Part shown: piece after piece, positions 1-7,498 of the stretch
How the letters are laid out: each line of letters begins with the position of its first letter
Position numbering within the stretch: the stretch's first letter is position 1
DNA from: Pseudomonadota bacterium
GTDB taxonomy: Bacteria > Pseudomonadota > Alphaproteobacteria > Rhizobiales > Xanthobacteraceae
DNA: 16,219 bases
NCBI GenBank assembly: GCA_023432845.1
Contig: JAEZEY010000069.1
Span: 1 to 16,219 of the forward strand
Reading direction: 5' to 3'
Notes under the pieces: model-generated
What the model was told of the DNA's origin: nothing
The model's database searches: none
Seen by the model: the letters and a program-made list of their open reading frames with translations, nothing else
Translations under genes and position numbers: made by a program

Positions 1-14
1 CCGGCTGAGTCATT

Positions 15-74
15 GGCTGCATCCGGGGTCGGCCGCTCCGCGCCGCCCCGGAATGACGAAGAGGCGATGCAGCC
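15..74. repeat. Imperfect palindrome after the aldolase gene
   Basis: The arms GGCTGCATC (15-23) and GATGCAGCC (66-74) are perfect 9-bp inverted repeats. Inside them CCGGGGTCGGC and GCCGCCCCGG can pair imperfectly, giving a long GC-rich stem. It abuts the stop codon of the minus-strand aldolase gene, so a transcript of that gene would run straight into it. It may act as a terminator-like hairpin or be a member of a dispersed palindromic repeat family. There is no T tract, so intrinsic termination is uncertain. The window begins just before it, so its outer limit is not visible. Confidence 0.5.
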
Positions 75-947
75 CTAGGGCAACGACCCCAGAATACCTT
101 CGACAATCTTGCGGTCTTCGGCCGACAGCGGCGTCTGCGGCGGTATCGGATCGCCGACGTCATAGCCCTGGATCTGCAGCCCGGCCTTGATGCAGGCGGC
201 CAAATTGAAGCGGGCGAAGGCTTCGTTGATGCGCCACAGCTCGCGCTGCAGCGCCATGGTCTCGTCCCACTTCTTTGCCTTGCACAGTTCGTAGAGCCTG
301 ACGCTTTGGCTCGGCACGACGCAGGCCGGGCCGGCCATCCAGCCCAGGCCGCCGATCATCATCACCGCCGCAGGGATGTGCGCCGAGGCTGAGAACACGT
401 CGATGCCCGGCGCGCGATTCATGATCGACAGAAGCCGCCCGGTGTTGGTCGAGGCATCCTTGATGGCAACGATGCGCGGATGCGTCGCCAGCCGCGCGAT
501 GATGTCGAGGGTGAGATCGCTGCGCTGGAAATTCGGGTTGGTGTAGATGACGACCGGTATATCGACGGCGTCGGCGATGGCGCGGAAATAGCTTTCGACC
601 TGCGCGTCCTTGAGCGGGAAATAGGCTTCGCAGATCGCGAGAATGCCGTCGGCGCCGAGCGCCTGATAGCGCCGCGCCTGATCGACCGCATCGGCGGTCG
701 CGGTCGAGGCGACGCCAGCGATCACCGGCACGCGCCTGGCCGTGGTCTCGATTGTTGTCCTGACAACGGTCTCGCGCTGCTCGCGCGACAGGTAGGCAAA
801 CTCACCGGTCGAGCCGAGGGGCGTCAGGCCATGCACGCCGGCCGCAATGAGATCGTCGCACAAATTCGCCAGCACGCCGGTCTTGATGTTGCCTTCGGCG
901 TCAATGGGCGAAACGAGATAGGGAAAGACGCCGTGGAATCTGGGCAT
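75..947 (-). CDS. Dihydrodipicolinate synthase/NAL family aldolase
   Basis: A 290-aa cytoplasmic TIM-barrel lyase of the DapA/N-acetylneuraminate lyase superfamily. These enzymes form a Schiff base between a lysine and a 2-oxo acid (often pyruvate) and make or break an aldol bond. Visible motifs are GSTGE at residues 45-49 (substrate carboxylate binding), YLSREQR (52-58), the proton-relay tyrosine Y135 in IYTNP, and the Schiff-base lysine K163 in AIKDAST. The length matches the family (about 290-300 aa). The ATG at 947 is chosen because the frame open further upstream is only a translated palindromic repeat, and because the family N-terminus (FHGVFPYLVSP) begins here. The loop after Y135 (TNPNFQRSD) differs from the NVPxRT typical of true DapA. 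No lysine-pathway gene is nearby, so it is probably a paralogue with another substrate, which I cannot name. Confidence 0.85.
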   Translation of the reverse strand: MPRFHGVFPYLVSPIDAEGNIKTGVLANLCDDLIAAGVHGLTPLGSTGEFAYLSREQRETVVRTTIETTARRVPVIAGVASTATADAVDQARRYQALGADGILAICEAYFPLKDAQVESYFRAIADAVDIPVVIYTNPNFQRSDLTLDIIARLATHPRIVAIKDASTNTGRLLSIMNRAPGIDVFSASAHIPAAVMMIGGLGWMAGPACVVPSQSVRLYELCKAKKWDETMALQRELWRINEAFARFNLAACIKAGLQIQGYDVGDPIPPQTPLSAEDRKIVEGILGSLP

Positions 948-968
948 TGAGGACCCTGCCTTGTTCTC

Positions 969-1050
969 CGTCATGCCCGGCCCTGTGCCGGGCATCCACG
1001 TCTTTTCCGGGAATAAGGCGTGGATGGCCGGGACAAGCCCGGCCATGACG
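969..1050. repeat. Nested double-hairpin palindromic intergenic repeat
   Basis: The whole element is bounded by inverted CGTCATG (969-975) and CATGACG (1044-1050). Inside are two perfect 9-bp hairpins: ATGCCCGGC/GCCGGGCAT (973-981/987-995, loop 5) and ATGGCCGGG/CCCGGCCAT (1024-1032/1038-1046, loop 5). Between them CCACG (996-1000) pairs with CGTGG (1019-1023). It therefore folds as one large imperfect cruciform. Elements of this kind, recognisable by false translations such as GLVPAIH and AGTSPAMT, are widespread between genes in Bradyrhizobiaceae and relatives. It sits 8 bases downstream of the DUF924 stop codon and 21 bases upstream of the aldolase ATG, so it could end or stabilise the upstream message and affects the aldolase leader. 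Confidence 0.85.
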
Positions 1051-1058
1051 ATTTTGGT

Positions 1059-1616
1059 TTACCCCTTGAAACTCGCTTCGTCGTCGAGAAAGGCCTGCTC
1101 CTCGGGTGTCGTCACGCGTCCGAGCACGGCGTTACGATGCGGGAAGCGGCCGAAGCGGCGGATGATGTCGGCGTGGATCTCGGCCCATTTGAGCAGCTCG
1201 GCATCGCCGGTCGCCTTGAACAGGGCGACCGAGCGCTCCTGATCCTTCAGGCTCTCGGAGTGCTCGAACGGCAGATAGAAGAAAGAGCGCATGTCGCTCG
1301 GCATCTCGGCATCGAAACCGCGCACCAGCGCGCCAGCGGCGATCGCCCGCGCCATGGAGTCGGTCTCGAACATGCGCGGCTGGCCGCGGAACATGTTGCG
1401 CGGAAACTGGTCGAGCAGGATCAGCAGCGCCAGCGCGCCTTCAGCCTGATTTTCCCATGACGACAGCTTGCCGTCGGCGGCGGCTTCATAGGTCGGCAGA
1501 AAGCGCTCGCGAATGCGGGCGTCGAACGCCTCGTCCTTCTTGAACCAGGCCTCCGGCCCGGCCTTGCGCCAGAACGAAACGACTTCAGAGGCGGTGGCGA
1601 GTTGTGACGCACTCAT
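1059..1616 (-). CDS. DUF924 family protein
   Basis: A 185-aa soluble protein with no signal peptide or membrane segment. It carries the full run of conserved DUF924 blocks: the N-terminal FWRKAGPEAWFKKDEAFD (15-32), LLDQFPRN (67-74), FYLPFEHSE (113-121), DQERSV (125-130) and RRFGRFPHRN (153-162), followed by GRVTTPEE. The family is an all-helical, TPR-like fold whose biochemical role is not established. The invariant His, Arg and Asp in these blocks suggest a ligand or catalytic pocket, but that is inference. The ATG at 1616 is chosen because the family starts right after it; the frame upstream has no recognisable domain and overlaps fadD. It lies 67 bases downstream of fadD on the same strand and may be cotranscribed with it. 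Confidence 0.9.
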   Translation of the reverse strand: MSASQLATASEVVSFWRKAGPEAWFKKDEAFDARIRERFLPTYEAAADGKLSSWENQAEGALALLILLDQFPRNMFRGQPRMFETDSMARAIAAGALVRGFDAEMPSDMRSFFYLPFEHSESLKDQERSVALFKATGDAELLKWAEIHADIIRRFGRFPHRNAVLGRVTTPEEQAFLDDEASFKG

Positions 1617-1683
1617 GTTGCCTGCGCATGATCTTGAGGAAGGATCAAATCCCCGGCGAGGATTGGCCGCTCGGAATAATGCG

Positions 1684-3357
1684 CTATTCCCCGTCCCGCA
1701 AGGCGCGGCGCAGGATCTTGCCGACATTGGTCTTCGGCAGTTCGGCGCGGAATTCGATGTGCTTCGGTACCTTGTAGGCGGCGAGCTTTTCGGCAAGGTA
1801 TCTGCGCAGGTCCTGCTCGGTCAGGTCCTCCGTCTTCTTCACGGCGAACAGCTTGACCGCCTCGCCGGAATTCTCGTCCGGCACCCCGACTACGGCGCAT
1901 TCCACCAGTTCGCCTTGTCTCATCGCCAGATCCTCGACCTCGTTCGGGAACACTTTGAAGCCCGATACCGAGATCATGTCCTTCTTGCGGTCGACGATCT
2001 TGACGCGCCCGTCGGAATCCATGGTGCCGATATCGCCGGTGCGGAAGAAGCCGTCGCTGGTCATCACCAGCTTCGTTTCATCCGACCGATTCCAGTAGCC
2101 GGGCATCACCTGTGGCCCGCGCGCGCAGATCTCGCCAGCCTCGCCGAGCGGCAGCTCATTGCCGGCGTCGTCGCGGATCGATATGTCGGTCGACGGCACC
2201 GGATAGCCGATGGTGCCGGTGAACTCGGTGATGTCGCCGCGGTTGCAGGTCAGGACCGGTGCCGTCTCCGACAGACCGTAGCCTTCGATGATCGGCCGTC
2301 CGGTCGCCTTCATCCACTGCTCGGCGACTTGCCGCTGCACCGCCATGCCGCCGCCGATGGCGCATTTGAGCATGCTCCAGTCGATCGACTTGAAGTCGGG
2401 ATGATGCATGAGCGCGTTGAACAGCGTGTTCACGGCCGGCAGCGAGTTCACCTTGTATTTCTTCAGTTCCTTGATCAAACCCGGAATGTCGCGCGGATTG
2501 GGAATGAGCAGGCACATCGCGCCCTTGCGCATGCCGAAAAGGAAACAGGCCGTGAGCGCGAAGATGTGATAAAGTGGCAGAGCGGTGACGATCGTCAGCT
2601 TGTCGATCGGCGGCGGCAGGGCCACCATCGGCTGGTACCAGGCATCGACCTGCAACATGTTGGCGACGAGATTGCGATGCAACAGGGTCGCGCCCTTGGC
2701 CACGCCCGTGGTGCCACCGGTATATTGCAAGAAGGCAATGTCATCGGGCCCGAGCTCGGGTCGCGTGAACGGCAGCCGACGACCCTTGGCTATCGCCTCC
2801 TTGAAGGTGGGGGCGTCCGGCAGATCGTGCGGCGGCACCATTTTCTTGACGTGACGCACCACGAGATTGACAACGGCGCCTTTGATCGGGCCGAGCATTT
2901 CGCCCATGCTGGCGATAATCACGTGCTTAACGTTGGTATTCGCCATGGCAAGCTGCAGCACCGAGGCGAAGTTCTCCAGGACGACGATGACCTCGGCGCC
3001 GGAATCGCGCAGCTGGAATTCGAGTTCCCGCGCCTTGTACAGCGGATTGACGTTGACCACGATCATGCCGGCGCGCAGGGCACCCGTCACAGCGATCGGG
3101 CACTGCAGGATGTTCGGCATCATGATGGCGATGCGGCTGCCGCGCTTGAGCCCGAGGCTTTGCAGGTAGGCAGCGAAGGCCCGCGACGTTTCCTCAAGCT
3201 CGCGATAACTCAGGCCCTTGTCCATGCACACGAACGCCGTGTCGTTGGAATAAGCCTTGAAGCTCTCCTCGAACATCGCGACGAGTGACGGATACCGGCT
3301 AGGGTCGATCTCGGCTGGCACCCCTGGCGGATAGTTGCGCAGCCAAATCCGTTCCAT
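1684..3357 (-). CDS. fadD: Long-chain fatty acid--CoA ligase
   Basis: A 557-aa adenylate-forming enzyme that activates free fatty acids to acyl-CoA in two steps via an acyl-adenylate. It acts at the inner face of the membrane and feeds beta-oxidation. The ATP-binding loop YTGGTTGVAKG is at 212-222. The acyl-adenylate motif YGLSETAP is at 360-367. The A8 hinge region with FFRTGDIG and VDRKKDMISVSGFKVFPNEVE spans about 437-475. The C-terminal catalytic lysine is K547 in PKTNVGK. Length and motifs match the FadD class, with the usual long-chain signature DGFFRTGDIG. The ATG at 3357 has AGGGG about 10 bases upstream; the extra upstream frame lacks family similarity. Chain-length preference cannot be read from sequence. 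A thiolase lies about 2.8 kb away on the opposite strand, a loose thematic link only. Confidence 0.93.
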   Translation of the reverse strand: MERIWLRNYPPGVPAEIDPSRYPSLVAMFEESFKAYSNDTAFVCMDKGLSYRELEETSRAFAAYLQSLGLKRGSRIAIMMPNILQCPIAVTGALRAGMIVVNVNPLYKARELEFQLRDSGAEVIVVLENFASVLQLAMANTNVKHVIIASMGEMLGPIKGAVVNLVVRHVKKMVPPHDLPDAPTFKEAIAKGRRLPFTRPELGPDDIAFLQYTGGTTGVAKGATLLHRNLVANMLQVDAWYQPMVALPPPIDKLTIVTALPLYHIFALTACFLFGMRKGAMCLLIPNPRDIPGLIKELKKYKVNSLPAVNTLFNALMHHPDFKSIDWSMLKCAIGGGMAVQRQVAEQWMKATGRPIIEGYGLSETAPVLTCNRGDITEFTGTIGYPVPSTDISIRDDAGNELPLGEAGEICARGPQVMPGYWNRSDETKLVMTSDGFFRTGDIGTMDSDGRVKIVDRKKDMISVSGFKVFPNEVEDLAMRQGELVECAVVGVPDENSGEAVKLFAVKKTEDLTEQDLRRYLAEKLAAYKVPKHIEFRAELPKTNVGKILRRALRDGE

Positions 3358-3462
3358 GATGCGTCCCCTCGGCTGCCGCCATTGTCGCAGGCGGCTTACC
3401 GCAGCATCAAACGAGTCGAGTTGAGGCGCAAGGGGGCGCAATAGCGCACGGTTTCCGACCCG

Positions 3463-4623
3463 TTAGCGGCCACCAAACGGCACCAGCGGATTGTCGGCCA
3501 GGGCGGCGCGGTCAGGCTGATCGGATTTCGGTACGCCGATAAAAGCGTCAAACAGGTCGCTCACTTTGCGCTGCGGCAGATCGCGGGTGATCAAGACGAG
3601 CCGTGTCGTATGGTCGTCATCAGGCCAGCGCGGCAGCCGCGCCGGCGGATGCAGCACGTGTTGCACCCCGTGGACGACCAGCGGGGCGTCCGGGTGCTCG
3701 GCCACCTTGACGATGCCCTTGAGACGCAGAATCTGCGCGCCGTGGGTTGCGAGCAAAAGTTCGAAGAACATGTCGAGCGTTCCCGCCGGGATCGGCCGGT
3801 CGGTGCGCAGCACGAAGGAGCCGATGTGCTCGTCGTGCCGGTTGATGTCGTGATGGTGGTGGCCGTGATGATGGTGACCATGACCGTGGTCGTCGCCGTG
3901 GCCGGCCTCATAGGCTTCCGCCGCCAGCCACTTGCCGACATCCGGGATTTTCCGTGATGGATTGTAAAGACCGCAATTGAGGAGCTTGTCGGCGGTGGCC
4001 TCGCCCTGGGCGGCGTCGAGGATCGCGGCCGCCGGGTTGAGCGCCTTCAGGCGTTCGATCAGCGCCTGCGCCTCGGTCGGTTTGGCGATATCGGATTTCG
4101 ACAAAACGATCCGGTCGGCGACTGCCGCCTGCTTCACGGCCTCGGAATGCTCGTTCAGCGTCCGGTCGCCGTTGACGGCGTCGACCACGGTGATGACACC
4201 GTCGAGCCGGAATCGCTTGACCAGATAGGGATGCACCATCGCGGTGTGCAGCACCGGCGCAGGATCGGCGAGACCGGTGGTCTCCAGCAGAACCCGCGAG
4301 AATTTGACGCGGCCATTGTCGAGGTCGCGCAACAGCTTTTCCAGCGCGTCCACGAGATCGCCGCGCATCGTGCAGCACAGGCAACCCGATTGCAGCAGCA
4401 CGGTGTTGTCGTCGATGTAATCGACCAGCAGGTGATCGAGGCCGACTTCGCCGAACTCGTTGATGATGACGGCGGTGTTGGCGAGCGCCGGATCCTTCAG
4501 GAGCCGGTTGAGCAAGGTGGTCTTGCCGGCGCCGAGAAAGCCGGTCAGCAGCGACAGCGGGATCGGCTCGGGAGGCGCGCGCCGCGCGCTCGCCGTCGTC
4601 GGGGCATGTTCAATATCGCTCAT
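3463..4623 (-). CDS. CobW/COG0523-family G3E GTPase, metallochaperone-like
   Basis: A 386-aa cytoplasmic P-loop GTPase. Visible are the Walker A motif GFLGAGKT (28-35), INEFGEVGLDH (54-64), the metal-binding CLCC (81-84, the family CxCC motif), ETTGLADPAP (114-123), a variant base-recognition motif SKSD (175-178), and a CobW C-terminal domain from about 267. Between the two domains is a His-rich stretch (241-267, about 13 His with Asp and Gly), typical of members that bind zinc, cobalt or nickel. The family delivers metal to client enzymes using GTP; the client here is unknown. Its ATG overlaps the stop of the carboxypeptidase gene as ATGA, so the two are probably translationally coupled. No cobalamin-synthesis genes are nearby, so a cobW name is not justified, and I see no obvious Zur-type operator upstream. 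Confidence 0.9.
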   Translation of the reverse strand: MSDIEHAPTTASARRAPPEPIPLSLLTGFLGAGKTTLLNRLLKDPALANTAVIINEFGEVGLDHLLVDYIDDNTVLLQSGCLCCTMRGDLVDALEKLLRDLDNGRVKFSRVLLETTGLADPAPVLHTAMVHPYLVKRFRLDGVITVVDAVNGDRTLNEHSEAVKQAAVADRIVLSKSDIAKPTEAQALIERLKALNPAAAILDAAQGEATADKLLNCGLYNPSRKIPDVGKWLAAEAYEAGHGDDHGHGHHHHGHHHHDINRHDEHIGSFVLRTDRPIPAGTLDMFFELLLATHGAQILRLKGIVKVAEHPDAPLVVHGVQHVLHPPARLPRWPDDDHTTRLVLITRDLPQRKVSDLFDAFIGVPKSDQPDRAALADNPLVPFGGR

Positions 4624-5864
4624 CGCGTGGCCGACGACACTTTCGGCTTGGCCTGCTGTTTGGCCGAATTGTTTGAGCTCTTGGGCTTGTTGCCCGACGC
4701 GCCTTCGCCCTTCGGTTTGGTGGCGGCCTTCTTTTTCTTCTTCGTTGGGCCGCCCGTGGCCACCACCGGATCGGGGTTATTGGCCGGGCCGGTGAAGACG
4801 ACGACCGGCGGCACGGTTTCCACCGGTGGGCCGAGCACATATTTGCCGGCGGCCGGCCTCAGATTCGACAGCATGAAAGCCGGACCGCCGCCGGGGACGT
4901 TCGAGGCTTCGGCGCTGGCGGCCTCTTCTTCCTGGTTGTCTTCCGATGGCGGCTTGCGCCGATGGCCGCCGCACATCTCTTCGCGCAGGTTGGGCGGCGC
5001 GGCGTCGATCGGCGCCAGTTTTTCCACGGTGCCGAGTTGCGGCGTCAGCCACGACAGGCCGCCACTGTCAAAGCCGCGCTCGAGAAGCTGCGCCGCTTTC
5101 TGCGCACGCGTGGCGCCGGAATAGGAGCCGAGCACGACAGCGATCAGACGGCGGCCGTTGCGCGTTGCCGAGGCAACGAGATTGTAGCCCGAAGCGCAGA
5201 TGAAGCCGGTTTTCATGCCGTCGGCGCCGGGATAGCGATCGAGCAGGTTGTTGTAGTTGCGCATGACGCGGTTGCCGTAGCGGATGGCATGCACATGGAG
5301 ATAAGCGTCGTCCTGCGGAAACTCCATGATCAGCGCGCGGGCGAGAATGGCGAGATCGCGCGCCGACGACACATGGTTCTCGGCCGGCAGGCCGTTTGGA
5401 TTGATGAAATGCGATTGCGTCATGCCGAGGCGGCGCGCATTGGCATTCATCATGTCGGCGAAGCCCTCGAGCGAGCCGCCGACGCCTTCGGCGATGGTGA
5501 CGGCGACATCGTTGGCCGATTTCACCATCAGCATCTTGAGCGCGTTATCGACCGTAACGGTCGTGCCGACTTTGAAGCCCATCTTGGTCGGCTGCTGCGC
5601 CACTGCGTTCTTGGAGACCGTCAGCAGCGTGTCGTAGCCGAGCTTCCTGTCCTTGATGGCCTTCAGCGTCGTGTAGAGCGTCATCAGCTTGGTGACGGAA
5701 GCCGGATACCACGGATAGGTCGCGTTCTCGGCGTGCAGCACCTTGCCGGTCGAGGCCTCGATCAGCAGGAACGCCTCGGCCTGCACGCGGCCCGGCGCCG
5801 CCGTGGCGAGCACGGCCGCGGCGAGCACCGGAAGAATGAGGCGGCGGAGGCTTGAAAACGGCAA
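4620..5864 (-). CDS. Secreted D-alanyl-D-alanine carboxypeptidase (S11)
   Basis: A 414-aa penicillin-binding-protein-5-like serine peptidase that trims the terminal D-Ala from peptidoglycan pentapeptides in the periplasm. The active-site motifs are complete: SVTK (S56-K59, the SxxK pair), SAN (116-118) and KTG (218-220). The N-terminus from the chosen TTG is a textbook signal peptide: two Arg, a hydrophobic run to about residue 23, then cleavage near VQA-EAF. The frame stays open to another TTG at 6002, but that adds 46 residues ahead of the signal peptide and crosses a hairpin, so 5864 is preferred; neither start has a strong ribosome site. After about residue 285 there is no recognisable PBP5 C-terminal domain. 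Instead there is a Glu-rich then Pro/Lys-rich disordered tail (about 300-414, with KKKKK near 376). It overlaps the downstream GTPase gene by four bases. Confidence 0.88.
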   Translation of the reverse strand: MPFSSLRRLILPVLAAAVLATAAPGRVQAEAFLLIEASTGKVLHAENATYPWYPASVTKLMTLYTTLKAIKDRKLGYDTLLTVSKNAVAQQPTKMGFKVGTTVTVDNALKMLMVKSANDVAVTIAEGVGGSLEGFADMMNANARRLGMTQSHFINPNGLPAENHVSSARDLAILARALIMEFPQDDAYLHVHAIRYGNRVMRNYNNLLDRYPGADGMKTGFICASGYNLVASATRNGRRLIAVVLGSYSGATRAQKAAQLLERGFDSGGLSWLTPQLGTVEKLAPIDAAPPNLREEMCGGHRRKPPSEDNQEEEAASAEASNVPGGGPAFMLSNLRPAAGKYVLGPPVETVPPVVVFTGPANNPDPVVATGGPTKKKKKAATKPKGEGASGNKPKSSNNSAKQQAKPKVSSATR

Positions 5865-5899
5865 GGTTGCAATCCGGTCGGGCAGTGTTGGCCGAATAT

Positions 5900-5924
5900 G
5901 GAACCCGGTAGAATCGCGGGTTCC
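5900..5924. other. 8-bp hairpin in the carboxypeptidase leader
   Basis: GGAACCCG (5900-5907) and CGGGTTCC (5917-5924) form a perfect 8-bp stem with a 9-base loop. A further copy of AACCCGGT occurs at 5949-5956, matching 5902-5909. The hairpin lies 36 bases upstream of the preferred TTG start of the carboxypeptidase, in what would be its 5' leader. It could be an operator or a leader structure, and its presence argues weakly that this stretch is not coding. Confidence 0.4.
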
Positions 5925-6114
5925 GCGAACTGTATTTCTAGGGTATCTAACCCGGTGGTGCGAGGCAAAGCCGGCCGGGCCTGCTCTTGAGCTTATGGTC
6001 AATCACGAAACGGCTTTCCTTCGCCGGTTAATGCGACCAAAGTTCGGCAGCGCCCCAATTTGGGCGATCCAAGGCCGGTAAGCCAAGTCGGGTAATGTAT
6101 TCCGGGAGATAGCA

Positions 6115-7281
6115 ATGACTGCGGCAATCGTCGGCTGGGCCCATAGCCCCTTCGGTAAACTGTCGGGCGAGTCCGTCGAGAGCCTGATCGTCAAGGTCGC
6201 GACCGAGGCCCTGGCCGATGCGGGGATCGAAGCCCGCGACGTCGATGAGATCGTGCTGGGGCATTTCAATGCGGGCTTCTCGCCCCAGGACTTTACCGCC
6301 TCGCTGGTGCTGCAGGCCTCCCCCGACCTGCGCTTCAAGCGCGCGCTACGCGTGGAAAATGCGTGCGCCACCGGGTCGGCAGCAGTGCACCAGGGCATCA
6401 AGGCGATCGACGCCAAGGCGGCGCGCGTCGTGCTCGCGGTCGGCGTCGAACAGATGACGACGACACCCGCAGCCGAGATCGGCAAGAACCTGCTCAAGGC
6501 GTCCTATGTGCGCGACGAAGCCGACATCGAAGGCGGATTCGCCGGCGTGTTCGGCAAGATCGCCGGACTCTATTTCCAGAAGTACGGCGATCAGTCGGAT
6601 GCGCTCGCCATGATCGCCGCCAAGAACCACAAGAACGGCGTCGGCAATCCTTATGCGCAGATGCGCAAGGACCTGGGTTACGACTTCTGCCGCAACGAAA
6701 GCGAGAAGAACCCGTTCGTCGCCGGTCCTCTGAAGCGCACCGATTGCTCGCTGGTCTCGGACGGTGCCGCCGCGGTGGTGCTGACGGATATCGAGACGGC
6801 GCTCAGGATGAAGAAGGCGGTCGCCTTCCGCGCCGCCGAGCATGTGCAGGACTTCCTGCCGCTCGCCAAGCGCGACATTCTCAAATTCGAGGGTTGCGCG
6901 CTCGGCTGGCAGCGCGCGCTGGCCAAGTCGGGCCTCACCCTCGACGATCTGTCCTTCGTCGAGACCCACGACTGCTTCACGATTGCGGAACTCATCGAAT
7001 ACGAAGCAATGGGCCTTACGCCGGAGGGCGAAGGCGCCCGCGCCGTGAAAGAAGGCTGGACGCAGAAGGACGGCAGACTGCCGGTCAATCCGTCAGGAGG
7101 CCTGAAGGCCAAGGGACATCCGATCGGTGCCACCGGTGTCTCGATGCATGCGCTTACCGCCATGCAACTGACGGGGACCGCGGGCGACATCCAGGTCCGC
7201 GACGCCGAGATCGGCGGCATCTTCAATATGGGCGGTGCCGCCGTCGCCAATTACGTGAGCATTCTCGAGCGCATTAAGTAG
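6115..7281 (+). CDS. Thiolase family protein, SCP2-type
   Basis: A 388-aa thiolase-fold enzyme, expected to cleave or form 3-oxoacyl-CoA (beta-oxidation or a related CoA pathway). The acyl-accepting cysteine is C84 in NACATGSAA. The C-terminal half has HDCF (285-288), NPSGGLKAKGHPIGATG (325-341) with the catalytic His H335, and FNMGGAAVANY (370-380). The last block lacks the CxG cysteine of classical thiolases, whereas the HDCF motif is the hallmark of SCP2-type thiolases, in which the second catalytic cysteine is placed there. The ATG at 6115 has GGGAGA five bases upstream. It is monocistronic as far as visible and diverges from the carboxypeptidase. Annotated relatives are often called acetyl-CoA acetyltransferase; the actual substrate is not deducible. 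No DUF35/OB-fold partner gene is adjacent. Confidence 0.88.
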   Translation: MTAAIVGWAHSPFGKLSGESVESLIVKVATEALADAGIEARDVDEIVLGHFNAGFSPQDFTASLVLQASPDLRFKRALRVENACATGSAAVHQGIKAIDAKAARVVLAVGVEQMTTTPAAEIGKNLLKASYVRDEADIEGGFAGVFGKIAGLYFQKYGDQSDALAMIAAKNHKNGVGNPYAQMRKDLGYDFCRNESEKNPFVAGPLKRTDCSLVSDGAAAVVLTDIETALRMKKAVAFRAAEHVQDFLPLAKRDILKFEGCALGWQRALAKSGLTLDDLSFVETHDCFTIAELIEYEAMGLTPEGEGARAVKEGWTQKDGRLPVNPSGGLKAKGHPIGATGVSMHALTAMQLTGTAGDIQVRDAEIGGIFNMGGAAVANYVSILERIK

Positions 7282-7343
7282 CGCACTAAACTTATAAATA
7301 TCCGACCGCTTCCGTGCCAAGCGCAGCCGTGTCCCGTGCGCGG

Positions 7344-7379
7344 TGCATCGCTACCATTGTGTGCCGTTGTACCGATGCA
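7344..7379. promoter_or_regulatory. Inverted repeat upstream of the LysR gene
   Basis: TGCATCG (7344-7350) and CGATGCA (7373-7379) are perfect 7-bp inverted repeats separated by 22 bases, in the 217-bp gap between the thiolase and LysR genes. LysR-type proteins bind dyads of this general size, often near their own promoter, but a matching T-N11-A core is not clear. It could equally be a weak structure in the thiolase 3' end. Confidence 0.25.
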
Positions 7380-7415
7380 ACCTGAGGGGCGTCACAACCC
7401 ATTATGAGTGAGAAA

Positions 7416-7443
7416 TTGAACCATCTACTAGGCGTGTTAGATT
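7416..7443 (+). promoter_or_regulatory. Possible sigma-70 promoter for the LysR gene
   Basis: TTGAAC (7416-7421) and TAGATT (7438-7443) are separated by 16 bases and each match 4 of 6 consensus positions. Transcription would start near 7450, giving a leader of about 50 bases before the ATG at 7499. The surrounding sequence is AT-richer than the flanking genes. This is a pattern match only. Confidence 0.3.
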
Positions 7444-7498
7444 TTTCGAGGACCAGGACGGTTCGATTGTGACGCGGGCGCTAAGGGGGGACAGCACC

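Noticed and set aside
1513..3288. Long plus-strand open frame of 591 codons opposite fadD
   Set aside because: It lies entirely antisense to a gene with full motif support, and its translation is His/Arg/Asp-rich with no recognisable domain, as expected for the complementary frame of high-GC coding DNA.
3375..3395. GCCGCC/GGCGGC stem-loop in the fadD leader
   Set aside because: A 6-bp GC stem is common by chance in this composition, and there is no T tract or known motif.
5945..6006. Possible 19-codon leader peptide starting GTG upstream of the carboxypeptidase
   Set aside because: It has an AAGGA site but no run of a regulatory amino acid and no paired attenuator; such short frames are expected by chance.
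4624..6114. Zur or other metal-responsive operator for the GTPase operon
   Set aside because: I looked for an AT-rich palindrome typical of Zur sites in the leader and saw none; the dyads present are GC-rich.
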